DNA from: Termitidicoccus mucosus
Lineage (GTDB): Bacteria > Verrucomicrobiota > Verrucomicrobiia > Opitutales > Opitutaceae
Assembly: GCF_038725785.1 (NCBI RefSeq)
Contig: NZ_CP109796.1
Location: 1,302,001-1,366,000, forward strand
Length of the DNA stretch: 64,000 bases
Direction of reading: 5' to 3'
Numbering within the stretch: position 1 is the first letter of the stretch; each line of letters opens with the position of its first letter. The translations under genes were made by a program, and so were the position numbers. The notes beneath the pieces are model-generated. The model saw only the letters and a program-made list of their open reading frames with translations, did no database searches and had not been told where the DNA came from. This document shows positions 10,001 to 18,664 of this stretch, one piece after another.

Positions 10001-10210
10001 GCCGGTGTCGTCGGTGAGCGCCTCGATGTTGGTGCCGCGCACGGCGACGCGGGCGTTGTTCACATACTGGCCGGTCGCCACGTTGAAGACGCGGCCGGTG
10101 ACGACGCCGGTTTGCGGTGAGGCGGATGTTTGGGCAGAGATCGTTTGCGCGGACAACAACAGGATGCCCGACATGACAAAAATGGACAAACGACGGAGCA
10201 GGTTATTCAT
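7085..10210 (-). CDS. TonB-dependent outer-membrane receptor with carboxypeptidase-regulatory-like N-terminal domain
   Basis: A 1041-residue receptor read from ATG 10210, chosen because a clean signal peptide (about 1-27, ending in SAQTISAQ) begins there; the open frame upstream is not needed. After the signal comes a CarboxypepD_reg-like beta-sandwich (about 35-110, TGRVFNVATGQ...), then the plug domain (about 130-260, with LKMLPGVTMNYRQG) and a long beta-barrel ending in a terminal Phe (VGFKGRF). It imports a glycan fragment across the outer membrane using TonB energy. No SusD-like lipoprotein accompanies it. The gene has its own box promoter (10260-10303) and faces the kinase gene tail to tail. 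Ligand unknown; by context a sulfated or mannose-containing oligosaccharide. Confidence 0.93.
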   Translation of the reverse strand: MNNLLRRLSIFVMSGILLLSAQTISAQTSASPQTGVVTGRVFNVATGQYVNNARVAVRGTNIEALTDDTGTYVLSRVPLGDATLEVSFTGMQTKSVPLTLTDALTMAQDVEFAATDRLATTGESDSEIVNLERYTVTSRTMDGAAIAINEQRVAANIVSVVSVDEYGMVPEGNVGEFLKMLPGVTMNYRQGDPREITLNGASSDYVPVTIGGFGLASSEMSGTGRNVELNAVSVNTLSRVEVVFSPTPETPGSALAGSVNLVPRTAFERRRAEFKYTAYMAWHENTSHFKKTSGPRREDTFKARPGFEFSWVVPVNKKFGFTVSAGATWRYKESPFATTSWRGASDATNPSGNFPDTTPDNPYLTNYTIRATMAENVRSSVGLSADWRIARGSVLSFNFTFGTFNSDNTQRSMNFVVANANGGSFDSTHTHGTGRVDVVTDTNHRYTQTYMPTLRYRYKGSVWSIDSGVGYSSAQQLYRSYNKGMMQTATARRGQLNVKFDDIGYLRPGSITLTDTTTGEVVDPFNINNYVLLSTAANQPTINDGILTAFANAERALNWRWPISMKAGVDYRSQKKDRRTENRSWNYVGADGSGSTKPTLTGDDSAVPFNDPNYTQRVDMFGFPTVLSIDTVTVYDHYQDSPDYFTKNEDDNYRTMTSGSKLSKERVGSAYLRLDGQFLDRRLKMTGGVRVEHTDVGGWGPLSDPAGNYRRDEDGNIIYDNNGVPVPIYTSTADILRATYIARGAHAKAKYTTWFPSLNASYTVFQNLIARAAYYQTVGRPNFDQYSGGITLPDADSGSGETKYIILNNAEINPWHADSYKIALEYYFKKVGLVSISAFKRDYTDFFGTTEFQVTPEILSTYGLDPTLYGDCMVRTQENLNDPVKTYGLELSYKQELAFLPYWARGVQVFANWSWLRISGAQANANFGSFIPRSGNLGVSLTRPKYNVRLNCNYTGRAKQALVTGNGIADGTYRYRCERVYLSVQGEYTLSKWLAVYCNVSNINNEVEDVEIVGPGTPAHARFQQRTAFRALWTVGFKGRF

Positions 10211-10259
10211 GGCGCATGGGGTTTGGAGAAAAGGGGGAGATTGCCGAGATTCGTCAAAG

Positions 10260-10303
10260 ATTATCCCTGAAAACGCGTTTTTGAAAATCGTCCGAAGGGA
10301 TGA
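10260..10303 (-). promoter_or_regulatory. Regulon box B with -10-like element, upstream of the TonB receptor
   Basis: Minus-strand box TCATCCCTTCGGACGATTT at 10303-10285 is followed about 20 bp later by GATAAT (10265-10260), predicting a leader of about 43 nt to the ATG at 10210. It differs from box A at one base (C for G in the CATCS half). Confidence 0.7.
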
Positions 10304-10340
10304 GGAGCCGGACAAAAAACGCGGGCGCGGGAAGCGGTGT

Positions 10341-10376
10341 GGAAAAAAAGAAGCGGCGATCCGGTGATCGCCGCTT
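10341..10376 (-). terminator. Intrinsic terminator of the GH125 operon
   Basis: A perfect 11-bp inverted repeat, AAGCGGCGATC (10351-10361) and GATCGCCGCTT (10366-10376), has a 4-nt loop. On the minus strand it is followed by a run of seven T (complement of 10343-10349). It lies 20 bp after the GH125 stop codon. Confidence 0.88.
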
Positions 10377-10395
10377 TTCGCGGAAAGGAAAATCC

Positions 10396-11847
10396 TCACG
10401 ACAGCAGGTGCGGGCGCTCGTTGAAGGTTTTCCAGACGAGTTCACCGAAGATCGTGTTGGCCCACGCGAACCAGGAGCGCGTGAAATTTTTCGGGTCGTC
10501 CTTGTGAAACGCCTCGTGCATGAAGCCCGTGCCGGCGTGCGTCGTTTGCAGCGTTTCCAGGCAGTACGCAATTTCGGCGTCCTTCGTCGCGGTGAGGCCT
10601 GCGGTGACGACGCCGAGCGGCCAGATCATGTCCACGCCGACGTGCGGCCCGCCAAGTCCCGTCGCCGCCTTGCCGATGCACCAATACGGATTCTGCCCGG
10701 ACATGAGCATCCGGCGCGTGTTTTGATAGATCTCGTCGCTCACGGGAACCGCACCGAGATACGGCAGCGAGAGGAGATTCGGGATGTTGCCGTCATCCGT
10801 GCAGTAGTAATTGCCGTAGGCATCGACTTCGAACGCGTAAACGCGTCCAGCTTTCGGATGATTCACGATGGCGTGCTCCTTGAGCGCGACCTCCACCTCG
10901 GCGGCAAGCGCACGGCACTGCTTTGCGAGATCGTGATCGTCGCGGATTTTTTCAACCATCTCGGCGGCCTGACGCAGGCTCACGACAGCGAAAAAGTTCG
11001 CAGGCACGAGAAACGGAAAAACAGTCGCGTCGTCGCTCGGACGGAAAATGGAATAGATCAGCCCGACGGGTTTCGCGGGGTTGCCGTAGCCGCGTCCGGG
11101 CACGGTGTCGGTCGCCCATTGCGTGACGCGCATGAATTTGTAGGGGCCGTTGCCGTCCTTGCGCTGCTGCTCACGGAAGGTGCGCAGCGTGATGCGGATC
11201 GCCTCGTGCCAGATGGAGTCAAAGGGCGACTTGTCGCCGGAGCGCTTCCAATACTCGTGCGCGAGGCGGATCGGGTAGCAGAGCGAGTCGATCTCCCACT
11301 TGCGCTCATGCACGCCGGGCTTCATGTCGGTGAGGTCGTCCTTCCATTCGCCGCGTTTGGTTTCGTCCTTGTAAAACCCGTTCGCATACGGATCGATCAG
11401 GATGTAGCGCGTGTGGCGGTTTATGACGCCGGCTATCAAGAGCCGCAACTGCTCGTCGCCCTTCATCAGTTGCAGATACGGGTAAACCTGCGCGGAGCTG
11501 TCGCGCAGCCACATGGCGTCAATGTCGCCCGTGATGATATAGGTGTCGGGGCGGCCGTTCACCATTTCGAAATCGACGGTGGTATCGAGCGTGTTCGGGA
11601 AGCAATTGCCGAAAAGCCACGCGAGTTCCCTGTTTCCAATCGACGATTGGACGCGCTCGATGGCGCGCTCGACGGCGACGCTGGTGAAGCGGCGTTGGGC
11701 AAGCGGCGTGCGCACGACGGGGAACGACGAAAGCGCCGCGAGCGCGCCGCCAGCCGACGGGCTCGCGGCGGAGCCGATGAGGTTTTTGGACAATGCGAAC
11801 GCCGAAGCGGCGACGGTGGAGGCGCGGATGAAGTCTCTGCGGTTCAT
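10396..11847 (-). CDS. GH125 exo-alpha-1,6-mannosidase, Tat-type signal
   Basis: A 483-residue member of glycoside hydrolase family 125 (metal-independent alpha-mannosidase, former DUF1237). Diagnostic stretches are GDIDAMWLRDSSAQVYPYL (about 106-124), ERKWEIDSLCYPIRLAHEYW, GVDMIWPLG and GFMHEAFHKDDP near the C-terminus. The N-terminus MNRRDFIRASTVAASAFAL is a twin-arginine signal, so the enzyme should be exported folded. The family removes non-reducing alpha-1,6-mannose from N-glycans or mannans. It is the last gene of a four-gene operon with the DUF4965 protein, MFS permease and ROK kinase, 21 bp after the kinase, and is followed by a strong terminator. Together with GH92 at 34453 it makes mannose the clearest substrate clue of the locus. 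Confidence 0.93.
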   Translation of the reverse strand: MNRRDFIRASTVAASAFALSKNLIGSAASPSAGGALAALSSFPVVRTPLAQRRFTSVAVERAIERVQSSIGNRELAWLFGNCFPNTLDTTVDFEMVNGRPDTYIITGDIDAMWLRDSSAQVYPYLQLMKGDEQLRLLIAGVINRHTRYILIDPYANGFYKDETKRGEWKDDLTDMKPGVHERKWEIDSLCYPIRLAHEYWKRSGDKSPFDSIWHEAIRITLRTFREQQRKDGNGPYKFMRVTQWATDTVPGRGYGNPAKPVGLIYSIFRPSDDATVFPFLVPANFFAVVSLRQAAEMVEKIRDDHDLAKQCRALAAEVEVALKEHAIVNHPKAGRVYAFEVDAYGNYYCTDDGNIPNLLSLPYLGAVPVSDEIYQNTRRMLMSGQNPYWCIGKAATGLGGPHVGVDMIWPLGVVTAGLTATKDAEIAYCLETLQTTHAGTGFMHEAFHKDDPKNFTRSWFAWANTIFGELVWKTFNERPHLLS

Positions 11848-11868
11848 GGGTTGGCTTTTTTATTAATT

Positions 11869-13002
11869 TTAGTTGTCGAGTTGTTGGATTGCGAAAGCGT
11901 AGGCGCCGAGCGCGATGGCCGCACTCGTGCCGAGGCGCGAAATGCCGACGGCGATGCGCGCGGAGGCGTCGTAAGTGACGCGGCGCGTCGGGTCACCGGT
12001 TCCACGCGCGATGTCGGGCACGTCAATGGTGCGGATGTCTCCGCCGTTCAAAAATGCGTCCAGCCCGCCGACGGTCTCAATTTCGAACGAGCGCTGCACG
12101 AGGCGGCGGATTTGTCTTCCACCAGGCTGCGTGTAGCGGCCGTTCAGTTCGTCGATGAGCGCGGGCAAAAACAGCGGCGCGCCGGCAGACAGGCCGCCGC
12201 CGATGACCACGAGGCTGTCGGCCAGCGTGAGCGCGTTCGCAATCGCGTCGCCCGCGGCCTCGCCCATGCGGCGGTAGGACTCGACGGCGGCGGCGCGGTC
12301 ACCCGGTTCGGAGCCGCGCGCAATGGCCTCGATGCCCTTCGGGTCGGGTGCGGCGTCAAACGCGATTCCCGCAAGTTCCGCATAAACGCTGCGCACGGCA
12401 CGGATGCTCACGCTTTCCTCGACGTTCATCGCGGGCGCGAGCTTGTTGCGCAGCAGCCACACTTCGGCGGACATGGAGTTGTCGCCGAGAAACAGCTCGC
12501 CGTTGCGAACGAGCCCGCCGCCAAAGCCGGTGCCGATCGTGAAGCCGATCAGATTTGCGTAGCGCTTCGGGCTGCCGGCCTTTTCGAGGAGGCTGTTTAC
12601 ATGCGGCAAAAATCCGCCGATGGCCTCGCCGTAGGTGAACAGATCGCCATCGTTGTTGATAAAAACGGGCATTCCAAATGCGTCCGACAAAATCGGGCCG
12701 AACGGCACGCCGCCGCGGAAACACGGCAGATTGCCGAGGTCGCCGATGATGCCGCGCGGATAATCCGCCGGGCCGGGAAACGCAAAACTGATTGCGACGG
12801 GCGCCTCGGCGCACGCGTCGAGCACGCGCGAAAAGCCCTCCTTGATTGCTTGCAGACAAGCTTGCAGGTCGTCGGAACGCGTGGGAATCGCGACGGTTTC
12901 CACGCAGGGCTTGCCGCCGCGCGTGGCGTTGAAACGAAAGTTGGTTCCGCCCGCGTCAAGTGTCAGGACGATGCGTGTGTCGTTTTTATAGCCGCACGTC
13001 AT
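11869..13002 (-). CDS. ROK-family sugar kinase (hexokinase-like), zinc motif absent
   Basis: A 377-residue cytoplasmic ROK kinase from ATG 13002; this ATG overlaps the permease TGA in an ATGA, implying translational coupling. The ATP-phosphate loop LTLDAGGTNFRFN is at about 12-24, the catalytic region INNDGDLFTYGE follows, then the adenosine motif TIGTGFGGGLV and the C-terminal VIGGGLSAGAPLF. The usual ROK zinc-binding C-x-C-G-x2-G-C cluster is missing: the equivalent region reads GDNSMSAEVWLLRNK. Known members phosphorylate glucose, mannose, fructose, N-acetylmannosamine or allose. Given the alpha-mannosidases and the permease, mannose to mannose 6-phosphate is the likeliest role, but this is context, not proof. 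Confidence 0.88.
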   Translation of the reverse strand: MTCGYKNDTRIVLTLDAGGTNFRFNATRGGKPCVETVAIPTRSDDLQACLQAIKEGFSRVLDACAEAPVAISFAFPGPADYPRGIIGDLGNLPCFRGGVPFGPILSDAFGMPVFINNDGDLFTYGEAIGGFLPHVNSLLEKAGSPKRYANLIGFTIGTGFGGGLVRNGELFLGDNSMSAEVWLLRNKLAPAMNVEESVSIRAVRSVYAELAGIAFDAAPDPKGIEAIARGSEPGDRAAAVESYRRMGEAAGDAIANALTLADSLVVIGGGLSAGAPLFLPALIDELNGRYTQPGGRQIRRLVQRSFEIETVGGLDAFLNGGDIRTIDVPDIARGTGDPTRRVTYDASARIAVGISRLGTSAAIALGAYAFAIQQLDN

Positions 13003-14501
13003 GACGTGTGCATTTTGTCGCGTCCAATATTGTGTCCTTTCGCTCCGTAAAATGCCACGTAGGCATACGCTATCAGCGGCACGATAAACGAGAGCGGCAG
13101 ATTTTTTGTCACGTCGGCGACAAGGCCTTGCAGCGGCGGCAAAAGCGCGCCGCCAAGAATTGCCATGACGAGCAACGACGACGCCTGGCTCTTGAGCGGC
13201 CCGAGTCCTTCGATTGCGAGCGAGAACGTGTTCGACCAGCCAATCGACGAGAAGAGGCCGGCCGCGACCACGCACCACATGGCAGTTTTTCCGCCGACGA
13301 AAATCGCAACGAGTAACAATGCCACGACCGTCGTTGAGAAAATCGCCAGCGTGCGCCCGGCTTGCGCCTTGCCGACCTGGAACATGAGCCAGCACAAGCC
13401 AACGAATGGCAGGTAGAATTTAAACACGCTCCAGTTGGCGACAAACTGGTCCTTCCAGACTGTCATCACGGAAACGCCCGCGGCCGCGCCTGAATCGCCG
13501 CTGATTGCGCTGAGCGGCGCGCTCTTTGCGATCCACAAAAACAGATACGCCACGAGCGGAATCCCGAGGAGCAGCACTTGTTTTTTTACCTTCTCCATTT
13601 CGCTCAATTCCACCGCGCCCATGAAACGGCCGATAAGCAAGCCCCCCCAATAAATCGCGACAAACTTGCTCGCGTCGATTTCGGGCAGGCCTGCGATTTC
13701 CGGCTGACCAAGAAAATTGATAATCGCACTGCCGACGGAAACCTCGCCGCCGACATACATGAAGATGCCCAGCGCGCCGAGTGCGACATGTGGATGCTTG
13801 AGCGCGCCCGCACCCTTTTCGATCTTGCCTTCGCCGATGTGCGGCAGGCGGACAAAATAAAACACCACCGCAAGCACGACGAACACGATGCAGAACGCGA
13901 GATACGGCACCTTTACCGAATCGACGCCATGCGCGCCGGTTTTCGCGAAGTATTGGAAAATCAGCCATCCACCGATGAGCGGCCCGATTGTGGTGCCCAC
14001 GGAATTGAATCCCTGCGCCAGATTCAAACGGCTCGAAGCTGTTTTCTCCGGACCGAGAATCGTGACGTAGGGGTTGGCGGCGATTTGCAACATCGCGAAG
14101 CCGAGCCCCACGATAAACAACGCGCCGAGAAACATGGGATACGACACCGCACCCGCCGCCGGCCAGAACAGCGCGCTGCCCACCGCCGAAATCAACAGGC
14201 CGATGACAACGCCGTTTTTGTAGCCGATTTTGGCAATGGGATCGCCCTTCGTTGACGAAATGATGTAGTAGAGCAGCGAGCCGACAAAATACGCACCGAA
14301 GAACGCGAGTTGCACGAGCATCGCTTGAAAATACGACAGCGAAAACGCCTCTTTAAAACGCGGGATGAGGATGTCGTTGAACACGGTCATGAATCCCCAG
14401 AGAAAAAACAGGGATGTCATGATGATGAACGATCCGCGGTATGACGGGGCGTTTTGTGGCGCGACTGATACCACGGACGATGAATTGAATGAGGTGGTCA
14501 T
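12999..14501 (-). CDS. MFS sugar permease (FucP/GluP/NagP-like)
   Basis: A 500-residue inner-membrane protein with about twelve hydrophobic helices. FFLWGFMTVFNDILIPRFK near residues 31-50 is the typical first-helix signature of the FHS (fucose/glucose:H+ symporter) branch of the major facilitator superfamily, and QIAANPYVTILGPEKTASSRLNLAQG at about 161-186 is another hallmark. It should carry a monosaccharide or small sugar from periplasm to cytoplasm with protons. It is encoded between the DUF4965 protein (19 bp away) and the ROK kinase (4-bp overlap), so transport and phosphorylation are coupled genetically. A loop of about 35 residues near 345 (SGDSGAAAG) is longer than in FucP. Confidence 0.92.
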   Translation of the reverse strand: MTTSFNSSSVVSVAPQNAPSYRGSFIIMTSLFFLWGFMTVFNDILIPRFKEAFSLSYFQAMLVQLAFFGAYFVGSLLYYIISSTKGDPIAKIGYKNGVVIGLLISAVGSALFWPAAGAVSYPMFLGALFIVGLGFAMLQIAANPYVTILGPEKTASSRLNLAQGFNSVGTTIGPLIGGWLIFQYFAKTGAHGVDSVKVPYLAFCIVFVVLAVVFYFVRLPHIGEGKIEKGAGALKHPHVALGALGIFMYVGGEVSVGSAIINFLGQPEIAGLPEIDASKFVAIYWGGLLIGRFMGAVELSEMEKVKKQVLLLGIPLVAYLFLWIAKSAPLSAISGDSGAAAGVSVMTVWKDQFVANWSVFKFYLPFVGLCWLMFQVGKAQAGRTLAIFSTTVVALLLVAIFVGGKTAMWCVVAAGLFSSIGWSNTFSLAIEGLGPLKSQASSLLVMAILGGALLPPLQGLVADVTKNLPLSFIVPLIAYAYVAFYGAKGHNIGRDKMHTS

Positions 14502-14520
14502 GGAAAATCGTAAAGCGCGG

Positions 14521-16713
14521 CTATTTTTTGTTTTTATCGTTCTTCGCCTTGGCCGGATTTTTTGCAGGGCGCTTTTTCTCGGGAAGCTGATCGGGACGCT
14601 TCGACGGCATAGGCGCCCAGCCGGCAGCCTGAGTTTTGTCGCGGCCCGCGTATTTCTGCCACACGGCCTTGTCGTAGAGCATCTGGAGAAACACGCCGCC
14701 CACCACGGGACGCGCGGTGAAAGCCACTTTCTCGGCGTCGGCGGTGCGATACCAATCTGTCATCGGTGCGCGTTTTTTCGTGTCGTTTAGAAAATCGAAA
14801 ATCGGATTCACGAGCGCCTCAAAGTCGGAGCGATTTTGCGTGAGCGTCGCCGCCCACGTTATCCAATCGAGCTTCGTGTAGCCTTTGCGATTATCGAGCG
14901 GCAGGCCGTATTTGTTTTGGTTCTTCAGATAAAAATCCATTTCCCTGCGGGCAACTTCGGGAGGAAAAATGTCGAGGCCGAGAATGCGGTCCCACACGAG
15001 ATTGTATTTCTGGCTCCACGTGCCGGGTGCGTCGAACGCGAGGCGATAGTGGTCGCCGTCGTCAGCTTCTTTTATCCAACGCTGCGCAAACTCGCGGGCG
15101 AGTTTTGCATATTCGGCCGCTTTTGCACTGTCGCCACGCAATTCGCAAAGTTTGCCAAACGAACCGAGCGCGACAATCGCCTTTGTGCTGAGGTTGACGT
15201 TGTGCGCGAGATGTCCGGCGAAGTCGTCGGTGCAGAGCTGGTTCTCCGGGTCGAAACCTTTTTCCTCCAGATATTGCGCCCATTTTTCGAGCGTCGGCCA
15301 GTAGCGTTCGGCAAACTTCGCGTTGCCTTCCATCTGCGCAACCGCGCCGAAAAGGATGAGCAGATTGCCGCATTCTTCGACAGGCATTTGCTTGTCGAGT
15401 GTCCTTTCGCCACCGCCGTAAACCTGGCCGTTGGCGAGCGGATATTGTCCGAGGTCGTGCGGCGCGAACGGGAACTTCCAGAACTTGCTTTCCGCGTAAT
15501 TCATGAAAGGCACGATGAACGATTTTGCGAGCGACGCACCGTTCAGCAAAAACAGCGGCGACATCGGATAAAACACGTCGGAGGTGCCGATGCAGCCGTT
15601 GGAGTGGTTTTCTTTGCTGAACTGAAGCGGCTGTCCGTTGGTGTCGGCGGCGAACTTGCCTGCACCGAAACATTGACGGTAGGCGAGCGCGCAAATCTTC
15701 GCATATTTTTCTCCGCCCGCACGAGTGAGGTCGGCCATCAACTCGGCATCAAATGCCTCGCAGCGTTTTCGCAGCATCTCGAAATCCCTTGCGGAAGCCT
15801 TCAGCAAATCGTCGGCATTCCAGCCGTTTCGCCGCCAATACGGGCGCAGATTTTTGCCCATGTATTGAATCGAATACTCGTCGTCGTAAGCGAGAATTAT
15901 GGTGCGCGAAACCGTCTCGGAATTAACCGCAAGCGACGCGAAACGCAGCGTGGCATACGCCTGGTCGGCGGCCACCGCGCCGCTGATGCCGGTCTTCATC
16001 GTCGCTCCGCCAGCGTCGCCGAAGCTGTTGCGAAAATCCCAATCCATCGAAAGTGTGCCCGTGGCGGCGGACGCATCCGCTGCGACATAGAGCCAGCCCC
16101 AATCAATGCAAACACTGTCGCCGCTGCGCCCGAGCACCGGCTGCTCTTTCGAGCCCATGCGCAGCACCGTGAGCGTGTCGACTCTCGCGGCCGATGCGAC
16201 GACTTGCTGCTTCGACGGTTCGTTTACGGTAATGTCGCCGCTTGCGTCGAACTGGATGGCGACATTGTGCGATTTGCCGTCAATCGCCTGAAACGCATAC
16301 GTGACATACGTCACGGGCCGCGAAAGCAGGTCGATGTCCTCGGGCAGCGCGGGCGTCAGAAACGTGAGTGTGAGTCTCACACCGGCATCCTCGAAAATAT
16401 AAATCGTGCGCGTGGGCAGCACCTCGACGGATTTTTGCGCAAGCGCGGGAGCCTTGTCCGGTTGCAGCGCCATTACACGAAACATTTTTCCATCAATGAG
16501 CACCTGGCTGGTCAGTCGATTCGACTTGCCTGTCCAATGCGTGGTGTAAGTGCCCGGCAACGTATCGGCAGCCGACCAAATGCTGAAATACGGATCGCAT
16601 GCCACAAGCGGCACGGCGGGCGGGCGCAATGACTCGGCACGAACAACAAACACGGGGGCAAAAAACAAAACAACAGCCGTCAAACAACGGCAAACACGAG
16701 CGGTAAACGACAT
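14521..16713 (-). CDS. Secreted DUF4965/DUF5127 glutaminase A-like protein
   Basis: A 730-residue secreted protein from ATG 16713, where a signal peptide of about 26 residues begins (ends VFVVRA). RPPAVPLVACDPYFSIWS opens the mature protein, as in the GtaA/DUF4964-DUF5127-DUF4965-DUF1793 family; DGDHYRLAFDAPGTWSQKYN and GLPLDNRKGYTKLDWITWAA match the alpha/alpha-toroid C-terminal part. Members are annotated as glutaminases from fungal work, but in bacteria they sit mainly in glycan clusters and may be glycosidases. Here the gene heads the operon with permease, ROK kinase and GH125, which favours a glycan role. The tail is rich in Lys (KKRPAKNPAKAKNDKNKK). A longer frame to 16833 exists but runs over the promoter. 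Confidence 0.85.
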   Translation of the reverse strand: MSFTARVCRCLTAVVLFFAPVFVVRAESLRPPAVPLVACDPYFSIWSAADTLPGTYTTHWTGKSNRLTSQVLIDGKMFRVMALQPDKAPALAQKSVEVLPTRTIYIFEDAGVRLTLTFLTPALPEDIDLLSRPVTYVTYAFQAIDGKSHNVAIQFDASGDITVNEPSKQQVVASAARVDTLTVLRMGSKEQPVLGRSGDSVCIDWGWLYVAADASAATGTLSMDWDFRNSFGDAGGATMKTGISGAVAADQAYATLRFASLAVNSETVSRTIILAYDDEYSIQYMGKNLRPYWRRNGWNADDLLKASARDFEMLRKRCEAFDAELMADLTRAGGEKYAKICALAYRQCFGAGKFAADTNGQPLQFSKENHSNGCIGTSDVFYPMSPLFLLNGASLAKSFIVPFMNYAESKFWKFPFAPHDLGQYPLANGQVYGGGERTLDKQMPVEECGNLLILFGAVAQMEGNAKFAERYWPTLEKWAQYLEEKGFDPENQLCTDDFAGHLAHNVNLSTKAIVALGSFGKLCELRGDSAKAAEYAKLAREFAQRWIKEADDGDHYRLAFDAPGTWSQKYNLVWDRILGLDIFPPEVARREMDFYLKNQNKYGLPLDNRKGYTKLDWITWAATLTQNRSDFEALVNPIFDFLNDTKKRAPMTDWYRTADAEKVAFTARPVVGGVFLQMLYDKAVWQKYAGRDKTQAAGWAPMPSKRPDQLPEKKRPAKNPAKAKNDKNKK

Positions 16714-16779
16714 GATTGATGACAACGGGGGATTGGGTTTATGTTGTACCGGCGCACTTGCACGACGGCGTTTGCCGGA

Positions 16780-16824
16780 AATATAGCACGCAAGGCATTT
16801 ACGCGGAATCGTCCGAAGCGATGA
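16780..16824 (-). promoter_or_regulatory. Regulon box C (minus) with -10-like element, upstream of the DUF4965-GH125 operon
   Basis: Minus-strand box TCATCGCTTCGGACGATTC at 16824-16806 is followed by TATATT at 16785-16780, about 20 bp later. The predicted leader to ATG 16713 is about 60 nt. Confidence 0.7.
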
Positions 16825-16838
16825 GATGCGCACGGTTC

Positions 16839-16884
16839 TCGTCTGTTTGGACGATTGCCCGCACCCGCGCCCTCATCGTAATCT
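16839..16884 (+). promoter_or_regulatory. Regulon box C (plus) with -10-like element, upstream of sulfatase 16894
   Basis: TCGTCTGTTTGGACGATTG at 16839-16857 keeps the GGACGATT half exactly, while the CATC half is CGTC. TAATCT (16879-16884) lies about 21 bp downstream and would start transcription near 16890, almost at the ATG at 16894. It is arranged back to back with the minus-strand box at 16806-16824. Confidence 0.6.
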
Positions 16885-16893
16885 GTGAGCATC

Positions 16894-18552
16894 ATGCCCC
16901 CTAAAACACTGCTGACCACCACCGGCCTCCCGCTCGCCCTCGGACTCACCGCAAGCTGCCTCTCCGCGCAACAAGCGCCCGAGCAGCCGCCGCGCCCCAA
17001 CATCGTCCTCATTCTCGCTGACGACCTCGGTTACTCTGACCTCGGTTGCTACGGCTCGGAAATCTCCACGCCCAATCTCGACCGTCTCGCGCAAAACGGC
17101 ATCCGCGCCACGCAATTTTACAATCAGGCCCGCTGCTGCCCCACCCGCGCCGCGCTCCTCACCGGGCGTTATCCGCACCAAGTTGGCATCGGCGACATGA
17201 TTGACGACTATGCCGCAGCAACCCGCGCCGCCGCCAACAGCCCCGCCTACCAAGACCATCTCGCCATGAACTCGCCCACTATTGCCGAAGTGCTCCGCAC
17301 CGCCGGCTACACCACGCTCATGTCCGGCAAATGGCACCTCGGCAAACGCCCCGAAGAATGGCCCGTGCGCCGCGGCTTCGACCGCTCGTTCGTGCAAATT
17401 GATGGTGCGATGAATTACTACGGCGGCGATTCCGGCAACGGCCCACGAGCCCGCATGGCCATCGACGACAAACCGTGGACGCCTCCTCGCGACGGCTTTT
17501 ATTCCACGGACGCGTTTGCCGAACACGCCATCGAGTTCGTCAACGAAACCATCAAAAACAAATCCGCGAAACCATTCTTCCTCTATCTGCCCTTCAACGC
17601 TCCGCATTGGCCGTTGCAAGCGCCCGAGGACGAAATCGCCAAATACAAAGGCAAATACGACATCGGCTGGCACGCCGTGCGCACGCAACGCCTCGCGCGC
17701 ATGAAACAACTCGGCATTATCGCCAACTCGCAAGACATGGCCGCCACCGACCGCGGTAACAATAAGCCTTGGGATAAACTTACTGACAAAGAACGCGCCG
17801 AGTGGGCACGCCGCATGGAAATTTACGCCGCGCAAGTCGAACACATGGACCGCTGCATTGGAAAACTCCTCGACAAACTCACGCGCCTCGGCGTCGAAAA
17901 AAACACCCTCGTAATTTTCATTTCCGACAACGGTGGCGCGGCCGAAGACCCGAATCGCAGCAACAAAAACGTGGCCATCGGCCACCGCGATTCGTTCCGC
18001 GGCTACGCGCGCCCTTGGGCGAGTGTGAGCAACACGCCGTGGAAACGCCACAAAACCACCGCCTACGAAGGCGGCATCAGCACGCCGCTCATCGCATGCT
18101 GGCCCGCCGGCATTGACACGGCGAATAACGGCAAACTCGTCCGCGAACCCGCGCATATCATCGACCTGCTGCCGACATTCATAGTGCTGAGCGGCGCGGA
18201 ATATCCGGCAAACGCCTCGGGCAAACCCGAAGGCAAAAATATTCTGGCGATGCTGCGTGGCGGAACGGGCAATCCCGACCGCATATTCTGCTGGGAACAC
18301 GAAGGCAATCGCGGCATCCGCAAAGGAAAATGGAAGCTGGTCTCGTCCCCCGCATCCGGCCCGGCGGGCAAGGCGAAGGAAAGCGAATGGGAGCTTTACG
18401 ACATGGAAAACGACCGCATCGAGTCGAGGAACCTTGCGAAAGAACGCCCTGCCGTCGTGAAGGATTTGAAAATCGCATACGATCACTGGGCCAAACGCTG
18501 CGGTGTGATTGCGCACAACGAACTCGTCGTGAAAAAACGAGCGGCGAAGTAA
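16894..18552 (+). CDS. Secreted type I sulfatase
   Basis: A 552-residue sulfatase; ATG 16894 is preferred over GTG 16885, which adds only three residues. A signal peptide covers about 1-25 (LTASCLSAQ). Metal site LADDLGYSDL is at 41-50, the formylglycine motif CCPTRAALLTGRYPHQ starts at Cys81, followed by MSGKWHLGK and FISDNGGAAED. The double Cys and the YPHQVGIGDMIDD continuation are shared with the sulfatase at 21522-23234, so the two probably form one subfamily of large arylsulfatases. The predicted transcription start lies only a few bases upstream, with no room for a Shine-Dalgarno, suggesting a leaderless message. It is divergent from the DUF4965 operon and shares its regulatory interval. 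Confidence 0.94.
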   Translation: MPPKTLLTTTGLPLALGLTASCLSAQQAPEQPPRPNIVLILADDLGYSDLGCYGSEISTPNLDRLAQNGIRATQFYNQARCCPTRAALLTGRYPHQVGIGDMIDDYAAATRAAANSPAYQDHLAMNSPTIAEVLRTAGYTTLMSGKWHLGKRPEEWPVRRGFDRSFVQIDGAMNYYGGDSGNGPRARMAIDDKPWTPPRDGFYSTDAFAEHAIEFVNETIKNKSAKPFFLYLPFNAPHWPLQAPEDEIAKYKGKYDIGWHAVRTQRLARMKQLGIIANSQDMAATDRGNNKPWDKLTDKERAEWARRMEIYAAQVEHMDRCIGKLLDKLTRLGVEKNTLVIFISDNGGAAEDPNRSNKNVAIGHRDSFRGYARPWASVSNTPWKRHKTTAYEGGISTPLIACWPAGIDTANNGKLVREPAHIIDLLPTFIVLSGAEYPANASGKPEGKNILAMLRGGTGNPDRIFCWEHEGNRGIRKGKWKLVSSPASGPAGKAKESEWELYDMENDRIESRNLAKERPAVVKDLKIAYDHWAKRCGVIAHNELVVKKRAAK

Positions 18553-18664
18553 ACGCGACCGGGGCACGCTTGCGCAAGGAGCGGACGTTTCATCACCAAA
18601 CGCCTATTCAATGCACGCGCATATGCGCATACGCACGGGGTTTTATGTAGTAGGCTGAGAAATT

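Noticed and set aside
18580-18600. GGAGCGGACGTTTCATCACC, superficially like the regulon box
   Set aside because: GGACGATT is not preserved, the CATC half is on the wrong side, and no gene starts downstream in the right direction.
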